Shown: positions 50,437-58,684 of the stretch, piece by piece | How the letters are laid out: each line of letters begins with the position of its first letter | Position numbering within the stretch: position 1 is the first letter of the stretch | DNA from: Acinetobacter lwoffii | GTDB lineage: Bacteria > Pseudomonadota > Gammaproteobacteria > Pseudomonadales > Moraxellaceae | Length of the DNA: 64,000 nt | Reading direction: 5' to 3' | Assembly (NCBI RefSeq): GCF_024129435.1 | Contig: NZ_JAMXXN010000009.1 | Coordinates: 1 to 64,000 of the forward strand | Position numbers and translations under genes: made by a program | Notes under the pieces: model-generated | Told to the model about the DNA's origin: nothing | Seen by the model: the letters and a program-made list of their open reading frames with translations, nothing else | The model's database searches: none

Positions 50437-52839
50437 CTATTTATTGTCTGGCAAGGCATAAGCCACCAGAGAGTCACCCATTTTAGTCCCAAAGGAACCA
50501 TGACCACCCGCCATAATGACCACATACTGCTTTCCATTGGCTTCATAGGTCATTGGTGTAGCCTGGCCACCTGCAGGTAGACGGCCTTTCCACAACTCAT
50601 CACCGTTGTTCACGTTAATGGCACGGATGTAGTTATCTTGAGTTCCACCCACAAACATCACGTTGCCCGCAGTTGAAATAGGGCCACCCAGCATCGGCAC
50701 ACCCATTTTGAATGGTGGCAATGGAATGCCCGGCATACTATCACGAATGGTACCGATGCGGCGTTTCCATGCCACTTCATGAGTATTTAGATCCACACCT
50801 GCAACAAAGCCCCATGATGGCTGTTTACACGGCAGTCCAAATGGAGACAGGAACGCACTGATTTCAACGCCATAAGGCACACCATACATCGGTTGAACAC
50901 CTGCTTCTGTACCTGCACCTTTAGCCGTCTTAGGACGGTTCGGATCTTGAGGAATTAGTTTTGATACAAATGGCAGGCCAATCGGGTTGGTTAATGCAAT
51001 TTGACGGTCCGGATTCACTGACATACCACCCCATTCAAACACACCTAGGTTACCCGGGAAGACCAGCGTGCCATTTTCAGAAGGTGGGGTATAAATGCCA
51101 TCGTAATTCAGTTTGTGGAACGCAACACGGCAGACCAACTGGTCAAACATGGTCGCACCCCACATCTGTTTATCGGTCAATTTATCTTGTGGCGCCAGAT
51201 TAAAGTCAGAGAAAGGTTGAGTTTTAGAATAGAACTCGCCTTTGGTCTGAGGTCCGCGTTTCACAGATTGTGGTACCGGTTTCTCGGTAATTGGCACAAT
51301 CGCTTTACCATTACGGCGGTCTAGCACAAAAGCATTACCCGTTTTGGTCAAGACATAAATGGCTGGAACCATATTGCCGTTTTTGTCTTTAATCTCGGTC
51401 AATGTTGGCTGTGAAGGTACGTCCATATCCCACAAATCGTGATGGGTAGTCTGGAAGTTCCATACCAGTTTGCCGGTCGTCGCATTCAAGGCCAGCATCG
51501 AGTTGGCATAACGCTCGTCCAGTTCAGTACGATGACCACCGTAAATATCCGGTGTACCGACACCCGTTGGTACGTAGACGATATCTAGCTCTGCATCATA
51601 GGCCAAAGGTGCCCAGGCATTTGGAGAGTTGTGTACAAATTTTTGACCCGGTGCAGGAATCAAATTCGGATCTTCAGCGCCTGTGTCAAATACCCAAAGC
51701 AGTTCACCGGTATTGACATCATAACCACGGATCACACCCGACGGTTCTTCAGTTGAATAGTTATCTGTGGTTGAACCCGCAATAATAATGGTGGTGCCGG
51801 TTACTACAGGCGGTGAGGTTGGAATATAACCACCTGGATATGGGAATGGCATATCTTTTTGCAGATCAACTTCACCATTTTTACCAAAGTCAGAGCAGAC
51901 TTTACCGGTGGTTGCGTTTACCGCAACCAGACGCCCATCATTGACCGGTAAAATCACTTTTTGTGGACATTCAGCAGAGCTGCTTTTTTTCGCAGCGAGA
52001 CTGCTTTCAAAACCAGCCGTATTGTTGACATCATAATAAGATACGCCACGGCAGGTTAAATGCTGATAGGTATGATCAGCTTTTAATTTCGGATCATAGG
52101 TCCATTTCGCCTTACCGGTTGCCGGATCAAGCGCTGTCAATTTCTGGTGAGTGGTACAGATGTACATGTTGTCACCCACCTTGATTGGGGTAACCTGATT
52201 GGTGGTTTCACCCGAGTCATTTTCAGTCTTGAATTCGCCCGTGTGATATTCCCAAGCCACCTGCAAATCTTTGACATTTTCAGTATTAATCTGCTTCAAC
52301 GGCGAATAACGTAAACCCGACTGGGTACGGCCATAAGCTGGCCAGTCTTCATCTGCCACACCGGGAATTGGCTGGTGGGTTGCGGGCTGCTGAGATTTTA
52401 ATTCACCGCGAATTTCTTGCGGGTCATTAAATACAGCATAAATCATGACGGCAATAGTAATGGCCAATGAAGCACCCAAGGCAATTTTCGCACCTTTGCT
52501 TTGATCAAAGCCACGTGTTACTGCCGGAATCAGCAGGGCCAGACCAAACAGCCCTAAAATATCTAAACGCGGCGCAAGTGCAAAGAAATCTGAACCGACT
52601 TCCCACAGCCCCCACACCACTGTCGCCAAAACGAATATGGCATAAACAAGGAGTGCAGCACTTTTTCGTTTATACAAGAGAACTGCGGTCGCAATAAAGA
52701 GAATACCTGCAATGATGTAGTACCAAGACCCACCCAGCACTGCAAGATAAATCCCTCCAATCAGCAGTCCTATACCGAAAACAGCGGCAATGACCGCTAA
52801 AATCGTTTTCAGTACTGAACCTGATGATGAAGTATTCAT
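50437..52839 (-). CDS. gcd: Membrane-bound PQQ-dependent glucose dehydrogenase
   Basis: This 800-residue enzyme oxidises glucose and other aldoses to lactones in the periplasm and reduces ubiquinone. ATG 52839 is chosen for its AGGTG site; a GTG three codons earlier is less likely. Five hydrophobic helices (about 1-140) anchor it. The eight-bladed propeller starts at EDWPAYGRTQSGLRYSPLKQ and contains VPTGVGTPDIYGGHR, THHDLWDMDVPSQPTL and the C-terminal VMAGGHGSFGTKMGDSLVAY. Many Acinetobacter make this enzyme, some only as the apo-form because they lack PQQ synthesis. No pqqABCDE genes are in the window. Confidence 0.95.
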   Translation of the reverse strand: MNTSSSGSVLKTILAVIAAVFGIGLLIGGIYLAVLGGSWYYIIAGILFIATAVLLYKRKSAALLVYAIFVLATVVWGLWEVGSDFFALAPRLDILGLFGLALLIPAVTRGFDQSKGAKIALGASLAITIAVMIYAVFNDPQEIRGELKSQQPATHQPIPGVADEDWPAYGRTQSGLRYSPLKQINTENVKDLQVAWEYHTGEFKTENDSGETTNQVTPIKVGDNMYICTTHQKLTALDPATGKAKWTYDPKLKADHTYQHLTCRGVSYYDVNNTAGFESSLAAKKSSSAECPQKVILPVNDGRLVAVNATTGKVCSDFGKNGEVDLQKDMPFPYPGGYIPTSPPVVTGTTIIIAGSTTDNYSTEEPSGVIRGYDVNTGELLWVFDTGAEDPNLIPAPGQKFVHNSPNAWAPLAYDAELDIVYVPTGVGTPDIYGGHRTELDERYANSMLALNATTGKLVWNFQTTHHDLWDMDVPSQPTLTEIKDKNGNMVPAIYVLTKTGNAFVLDRRNGKAIVPITEKPVPQSVKRGPQTKGEFYSKTQPFSDFNLAPQDKLTDKQMWGATMFDQLVCRVAFHKLNYDGIYTPPSENGTLVFPGNLGVFEWGGMSVNPDRQIALTNPIGLPFVSKLIPQDPNRPKTAKGAGTEAGVQPMYGVPYGVEISAFLSPFGLPCKQPSWGFVAGVDLNTHEVAWKRRIGTIRDSMPGIPLPPFKMGVPMLGGPISTAGNVMFVGGTQDNYIRAINVNNGDELWKGRLPAGGQATPMTYEANGKQYVVIMAGGHGSFGTKMGDSLVAYALPDNK

Positions 52840-53009
52840 ATTGAACACCTATAAAAGTTTTTTTGAAAGTCCATGCACATGACAGGCATGAGCACCCTTA
52901 TTGTTAAATTCTGAGTTATAAATACATCAATGTCTTAAGCAAGCATTGCCCATTACTGCAACAAAGCACCTAGAGATTCAATAGTGTATTTGCAACTAAA
53001 AACTATATT

Positions 53010-54269
53010 TTAAAATGACGTATTAAACTTGATTCCGCCCACCCAGACATTTTCACCATCTTTATATGCACCGACGTGACGCACATATTGCACATTCGGG
53101 CGAATGGTGAGCCAATTAGTGGCATGTAAGCCATAATAAATTTCTGCATCGATTTCTTGATGACGGTCAGCACTGACATCGTCATTCATGTTGATGCGTG
53201 CAATACCAAATGCGATTTCATCTTGAGGGCGTGAATCCATTGCACCCTTATAAACCAGCCCGATATTTTGCATATCACTGACATTATTGGTTTTGGAGTC
53301 ATGCACTGTCGCATTCACAAAGCCGGTCAAACCACGCGAAGCATCTCCGTCATGTGCAGTTAATTGTTGCTTGGCAACGATCCAGCCACCATGGTGATGA
53401 TCGGTTTGATCTGGATTGGAAATGACTTCAGCTTCCGCCGTGCTGTAGTAATAACCGGCGCGGTATTCACCTGGCAATTTTTGTGTGCCCAGTTTAGGCG
53501 TCCAGACCACTTCTGCAGGAAGCATTGCCCCTTTGGAGCCGTCCGTACTCAGATTAAACCCTTTACCACGTTCCAGATTCTCAGGGTTGTATTCATAAAC
53601 ACCGACCTGAGCATAAAATTCAGGGTTAATGTTGTATTTGACTCGTGCAGCCCATTGGCTTACTGGCCAGTTGTACCACTGATCGCCAACCCAATTCCCG
53701 ACTTGTGAACCGCATAGGGCCAGATTCTGGAAATCGCAGTCAAAACTGTTGAAGTCTTCACCCTCACCAAAGCGTCCGACTTTCACATCCAGTTTTTGTT
53801 CCAGGAATTTTTTCTTGATCCATAAATCAGTCAGACGCCAGGTTTGACCACGGCCCCAGACCTCTTGCACTGAACTCAGATGGTCGTTTAAAGCAGCAGT
53901 GCTTTGAGACAGTGACTGACCGTTACGCTGGGTCACTGTTATTTGTGCTTCGGTGTCTTGCCAGCCTGCAATTTTTGCCAGATCCAGATGTGCCCCAAAA
54001 ACAAACTGGTCCGCATATTCAGTTCTATGGCTTGAAGATCTTTGCGCATCAATCAAGCTTGCCATTTCACCCGTATAACCAAAACTGAAATCATAGCCCT
54101 GATTTTGGAGTGCTGTACGTTGCCCGTTCCAGTCACCGAGCATCCACGGGCTTTCCGAACTGAAAGCAGCTTCAGCATGCACAGTGGTCGTGGTTAAGAT
54201 GAAAGAGGCACAGCAAAGGTAAACGGCCTTCGATAATGGGGAGAGATACATTGAATGTGATACCTTCAT
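53010..54269 (-). CDS. oprB: OprB-type carbohydrate-selective porin
   Basis: This 419-residue outer-membrane porin has a signal peptide (about 1-33, ending TTTTVHAEA). The family start LGDWNGQRTALQNQGYDFSF, the first strands GEMASLIDAQ, the middle FAQVGVYEYNP-like EFYAQVGVYEYNPENLERG, and the end VWVGGIKFNTSF with terminal phenylalanine all fit OprB. OprB porins admit glucose and related sugars. It lies upstream of gcd on the same strand (170-base gap), so sugar entry and periplasmic oxidation are probably co-regulated. A later ATG (MYLSPLSK) is a possible alternative start. Confidence 0.88.
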   Translation of the reverse strand: MKVSHSMYLSPLSKAVYLCCASFILTTTTVHAEAAFSSESPWMLGDWNGQRTALQNQGYDFSFGYTGEMASLIDAQRSSSHRTEYADQFVFGAHLDLAKIAGWQDTEAQITVTQRNGQSLSQSTAALNDHLSSVQEVWGRGQTWRLTDLWIKKKFLEQKLDVKVGRFGEGEDFNSFDCDFQNLALCGSQVGNWVGDQWYNWPVSQWAARVKYNINPEFYAQVGVYEYNPENLERGKGFNLSTDGSKGAMLPAEVVWTPKLGTQKLPGEYRAGYYYSTAEAEVISNPDQTDHHHGGWIVAKQQLTAHDGDASRGLTGFVNATVHDSKTNNVSDMQNIGLVYKGAMDSRPQDEIAFGIARINMNDDVSADRHQEIDAEIYYGLHATNWLTIRPNVQYVRHVGAYKDGENVWVGGIKFNTSF

Positions 54270-54272
54270 CAC

Positions 54273-54733
54273 AATATGAAGCTTTTTATTATACGCCTGT
54301 TGATTTTAAAAAATCGTTACTAATAGATAAAAAATATGAATAAAATGTTATATTTATTGGTATTATTATATGCTTTTTGTAAATTTAAAATTTATAAGTA
54401 TCTGTTTATCATTATATTAAATTTAACAACATCAAACCATAGTTCCAAAGAAAAATTTGATATTCATCAGATAGATTTAGCTTTAATTTCTTATAAAAGA
54501 TTCAGAGATAAATCAGCTTCATTACTATTTAATTTTCTTCATTTCAAATCATGCAACGCTACATTTTTTGTTGATTGAATACTGAATCACTATTGCGATA
54601 AGGCTTTTAAAAACATGAAAAAATTATTGTCATTTCACCATAAACTTTTAAAAATTAGATTATGCTAAAGTTATTCTGATAAGAAATTGCGTCGCTTTAA
54701 AACAATAATCTAGCTTAATAGACGAGAACAAGC
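54273..54733. other. AT-rich divergent intergenic region
   Basis: This region of about 460 bp lies between oprB and the divergent cold-shock/DUF805 gene. It is very AT-rich and probably holds both promoters. An 80-codon frame at 54336-54578 lacks a binding site and has coding bias typical of AT-rich noise, so I do not call it. Confidence 0.45.
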
Positions 54734-55342
54734 ATGAAAGGTTCAATCCTTGATTTTTCTATTCAACACAATACCGGTTTTATCTCGGGGGATGATAATC
54801 AGCGCTATAGCTTTAATGGCGCAGACTGGCGTAGTGAGCGTCCACCTTCACGCGGTGATCGGGTCGATTTTATCGTCAATACTACAGGTGAAGCCTCTGA
54901 GATTTATCTGGCCTTAGGCAGTTCTATTTATCTGGGAGAAAAAATTTCCAGTCAGCTCGGCAAATATTCCAATCTGGATCAAGCCGAGGAAAACTACAGC
55001 AGCATTGACTGGTTTGTAAAATGTCTGACCAACTATGCAAACTTTTCCGGCCGCGCACGCCGTAAAGAATTTTGGTTCTTTATGCTGTTTTGTGTAATTT
55101 TAGGCATTATTGCTGAGGTAATTGATACAGTTTTAGGCACTAAACCGCTGGTGAATAGCCTGCTTAATCTGGCACTTCTAGTCCCAAGTCTGGCCGTTGG
55201 CGCGCGTCGCTTGCATGATGTAGGACGCTCTGGTTGGTGGCAATTACTGACGCTTACCGTGATTGGTATACTGGTACTGATCTGGTGGTGGGCAACTGAA
55301 ACCAAGCAACAAAACAATGAATATGGTGCTCCTGCCAAATAA
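54734..55342 (+). CDS. Cold-shock-like domain fused to DUF805
   Basis: This is a 202-residue fusion protein. Residues 1-65 resemble a divergent cold-shock domain (MKGSILDFSIQHNTGFISGD, QRYSFNGADWR, GDRVDFIVNTTGEASEIYLA): the RNP1-like segment is NTGFISGDD and the RNP2-like strand is RYSFNGADW. Residues about 88-198 form DUF805, with NYANFSGRARRKEFWFFMLF, VGARRLHDVGRSGWWQLLTL and three to four helices. DUF805 proteins are small inner-membrane proteins of unknown role. The fusion would put a nucleic-acid-binding-like domain on the inner face of the membrane. A hairpin follows. Confidence 0.82.
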   Translation: MKGSILDFSIQHNTGFISGDDNQRYSFNGADWRSERPPSRGDRVDFIVNTTGEASEIYLALGSSIYLGEKISSQLGKYSNLDQAEENYSSIDWFVKCLTNYANFSGRARRKEFWFFMLFCVILGIIAEVIDTVLGTKPLVNSLLNLALLVPSLAVGARRLHDVGRSGWWQLLTLTVIGILVLIWWWATETKQQNNEYGAPAK

Positions 55343-55351
55343 CCGAACCTT

Positions 55352-55379
55352 ACAAATCCCGTCTTGATGCGGGATTTGT
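55352..55379 (+). terminator. Hairpin after the DUF805 gene
   Basis: A perfect 10-bp stem ACAAATCCCG/CGGGATTTGT with an eight-base loop, followed by a short T-rich stretch. The loop contains the ATG at 55367, a possible start for the next gene. Confidence 0.6.
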
Positions 55380-55393
55380 TTATCGATTATTTA

Positions 55394-55882
55394 ATGACTA
55401 AATATCAGCAAAATCAGACTTTCTCCATGCTGCAAGATCAATTAGTGAAATTTCCAGATGCTGTATGGGTGCAAATCTATAAAGATAAAATGCAGCTGAT
55501 GAATATAGATGGCACGATTACGCATACTCTGCTACCCGATGTGCCTTATGCCCATCCGCGGAGTATTATTGCCGACTTTGATGCAGCCGCGGTGACGCTG
55601 AAACGGCTGTTACCATCGTCAATGATGAAGAAACTATTTAGCTCTATAGCACTGCTGCAAATTATGGATCTGCCTGAAGACGGTTTAACCGAAGTTGAAA
55701 AGCGCGCGTTACTCGAACTCGGTTATGAAAGTAGCGTGCAAAATGTCATCCTGTTTGACCATGCAGGAAATGCACTGACCAAAGCCAGAGTTCCACCCCA
55801 ACATCGAATGACGATCATCAATATTTTACTGGTGATTATCATTATGGTGGTGTTGGCATCGACCTGGTTTTTGACGCTTTAA
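55394..55882 (+). CDS. Hypothetical protein with C-terminal helix, 162 aa
   Basis: ATG 55394 (MTKYQQNQTFSMLQDQLVKF) is preferred because the two earlier candidate starts (TTG 55364, ATG 55367) lie inside a terminator-like hairpin; none has a strong binding site. The body is alpha/beta (VWVQIYKDKMQLMNIDGTIT, HPRSIIADFDAAAVTLKRLL) with an acidic EDGLTEVEKRALLELGYESS region. It ends in one transmembrane helix (INILLVIIIMVVLASTWFLT), so it is probably tail-anchored. I do not recognise the family. It could be co-transcribed with the DUF805 fusion by read-through. Confidence 0.6.
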   Translation: MTKYQQNQTFSMLQDQLVKFPDAVWVQIYKDKMQLMNIDGTITHTLLPDVPYAHPRSIIADFDAAAVTLKRLLPSSMMKKLFSSIALLQIMDLPEDGLTEVEKRALLELGYESSVQNVILFDHAGNALTKARVPPQHRMTIINILLVIIIMVVLASTWFLTL

Positions 55883-55898
55883 ATGTTCTTGTAAGAGC

Positions 55899-55925
55899 AA
55901 AAATCCCGCACGCTGCGGGATTTTT
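55899..55925 (+). terminator. Rho-independent terminator
   Basis: AAAAATCCCGCA/TGCGGGATTTTT with a three-base loop, after the 162-aa gene. Confidence 0.85.
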
Positions 55926-56030
55926 ATTGAGATAACAATCTAATAAGAGAGTTGATCTGTATAGATGTAGCAGCTTATAGACAAAATATCTCTAAAAATC
56001 AGCTCAAATAAAATAAGCAAAAATTAGGGT

Positions 56031-56678
56031 TTATTTAAAATAATCTAGCAACTGATTAAAGCGGTCTATTTGATATTTAGGCTGTGCCAGTGCTAACTCT
56101 TCCTGACTACCATAACCATAATTTACCGCAATAGTATCAATACCATTTTGACGGGCACCAAAAATGTCATGCTCGCGATCACCGACCATCATGCATTGAT
56201 CGGCCTGTAATTTTTGTTGCGCTAAAATATACTGAATCAGCTCGGCTTTATTGGTTCGGTCACCATTCAGCTCACTGCCATGAATGTCGGTAAAATACTG
56301 GGCCAGATCAAAATGTTCCAGAATCTGTTTGGCATACACTGTCGGTTTTGCTGTAGCGACAAACAAGCGATAACCACGGCGTTTCAGTTCTGCCAGCGTT
56401 TCTGCTACACCCTCAAAAACATGATTTTCATAGAGACCCTTGACTGCAAAGCGCTCCCGATAACCCATCAAGGCCTGTTCAGCCAGAACATGATCGGCCT
56501 CAACATTTAAAATTTTGGCAAGCGAGGCTTTTAAGGGCGGACCAATAATCCAGTCGATATTGATCTCGTCACTAATCGGATGACCAATTTTTTCCAGACC
56601 ATAGCGTGCAGACGTCGTAATCCCCACTTTCGGATCGGTTAATGTCCCATCCAGATCAATTAAAATATTCTTAATCAC
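56031..56678 (-). CDS. HAD-superfamily phosphatase (Gph/PgpB-like)
   Basis: This 215-residue HAD subfamily IA hydrolase has motif I with the nucleophile (NILIDLDGTLTDPKVGITTS), a cap domain rich in helices (about 15-80), motif II/III lysine in FVATAKPTVYAKQILEHFDL and the acidic motif IV CMMVGDREHDIFGARQNGID. The closest recognised relatives are phosphoglycolate-phosphatase-like or 5'-nucleotidase-like enzymes. The substrate cannot be determined. It is transcribed divergently from thiD with an 83-base gap. Confidence 0.85.
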   Translation of the reverse strand: MIKNILIDLDGTLTDPKVGITTSARYGLEKIGHPISDEINIDWIIGPPLKASLAKILNVEADHVLAEQALMGYRERFAVKGLYENHVFEGVAETLAELKRRGYRLFVATAKPTVYAKQILEHFDLAQYFTDIHGSELNGDRTNKAELIQYILAQQKLQADQCMMVGDREHDIFGARQNGIDTIAVNYGYGSQEELALAQPKYQIDRFNQLLDYFK

Positions 56679-56761
56679 CGCCTATCCCCTCTCATCAGCA
56701 CCGATATAAATTAATATCGAGAGTTCATTCAAATTTGCCTATACTAATGCAATTTTAGTGA

Positions 56762-57544
<783 letters not shown>

Positions 57545-57570
57545 GATCACACTTCTTAAAATCAAAACTA

Positions 57571-57598
57571 AAAAAGCCTGAGTCATTCAGGCTTTTTT
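57571..57598 (+). terminator. Terminator after thiD
   Basis: AAAAAGCCTGA/TCAGGCTTTTTT with a GTCAT loop between convergent genes. Confidence 0.85.
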
Positions 57599-57622
57599 AT
57601 CACTGATATTTTATAAACAATA

Positions 57623-58684
57623 CTATTTGGCCTGATAAATGATTTTGCTTACATAGGTCGGTAAATTCCAAGCACCACCGGCGAAGCCTTTGCATTGTAC
57701 GGTCAGACCACTGAAGCTTTTGACAAATTTCTTGCCATTCCAGGCCCATTCGTTCTGACTCAGACAATCGCCCAAACCACGCACTTTATGCCCGGAAAAT
57801 ATCTGGCCTTGGTTAAATGTTTCTCCCGAGGTCGTCACCAACTGTTTAAATTGCTTGTTTCGATCCATCAGCCAGAAGCCACTACCCATATTATAAGCCC
57901 CACGCCAGCATGGAATCTGAATCAGTTGATTCTGGGCATTAATGGGATAAATGGTCATAACATCATCATCCAGAAAACGCTGGCTAAACAGCAAATCACA
58001 TTGATCTTCCTTGGTGGTGGCTTGCAGTTTTCGAATCATCTGCTGACTTGTTGCCGTATTCAGTTTTGCTTGAGTGACTTTGCCTGACTGATATTTTGGT
58101 ATCTGAATTTTCGGTATCGCTGCAGCTTTGAGCACCGCCTGATTGGATTTTTTCCCCGGCCTGATCAAGGCTGAGGGCGTAGAAAGTCGACGCTGAAATT
58201 CATCCATCTTGAGTAAAACGGCACTGGCACCGGAAGTCGACAGGTTCCAGCGTGATTGCGTATTCTTAAATACAACCGGAGCTGTTCCCTGTACAGCTTT
58301 TAGCAAGGCTCGCGTTTGATCAGTACTGAGGTGCCCTATTCCCTCCCGATTCAGACCAATCACACCATAAGGTGTGCTGGCAATTTGTAGCTGAAGCTGT
58401 CGTGTAGGTGTGGCAGCAGCTAAGGGTAAAATCTGGACTTGGGCTTTGATACTACTGTTTGCACCCGCAGCACGCTCTAGTAGCACCGAAACCGGCTGAT
58501 CAATATCTTGATCCGATTGATAACCGGCAGCGCGGCAGGTGCCGGTATTATCACAGGAAATTTCCCAGTCTTTATGTAAAAAATGCAGTCCCTGAATAGC
58601 AGCCAGACTCCATGAACTGATACTGGCTAGACCAAATGTGATACTCATGATTTTGATGCTGTAAATCCATTTTTGTTTCATCAT
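57623..58684 (-). CDS. DUF1176 family secreted protein
   Basis: This 353-residue protein has a signal peptide (about 1-29, ending SSWSLA-A). The DUF1176 start HKDWEISCDNTGTCRAAGYQ, the middle CDLLFSQRFLDDDVMTIYPI and PCWRGAYNMGSGFWLMDRNK, and the end CLSQNEWAWNGKKFVKSFSG with paired cysteines fit the family. These cysteines probably form disulfides in the periplasm. Function unknown. Its ATG directly follows the stop codon of the AI-2E-type permease, so the two are co-translated. Confidence 0.85.
   Translation of the reverse strand: MMKQKWIYSIKIMSITFGLASISSWSLAAIQGLHFLHKDWEISCDNTGTCRAAGYQSDQDIDQPVSVLLERAAGANSSIKAQVQILPLAAATPTRQLQLQIASTPYGVIGLNREGIGHLSTDQTRALLKAVQGTAPVVFKNTQSRWNLSTSGASAVLLKMDEFQRRLSTPSALIRPGKKSNQAVLKAAAIPKIQIPKYQSGKVTQAKLNTATSQQMIRKLQATTKEDQCDLLFSQRFLDDDVMTIYPINAQNQLIQIPCWRGAYNMGSGFWLMDRNKQFKQLVTTSGETFNQGQIFSGHKVRGLGDCLSQNEWAWNGKKFVKSFSGLTVQCKGFAGGAWNLPTYVSKIIYQAK

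Noticed and set aside
54336..54578. 80-codon frame in the oprB upstream region
   Set aside because: It lies in extremely AT-rich DNA, lacks a binding site and encodes a composition expected from AT-rich noise.
56679..56761. Possible TPP riboswitch before thiD
   Set aside because: The 83-bp leader lacks the conserved thi-box segments and is too short.
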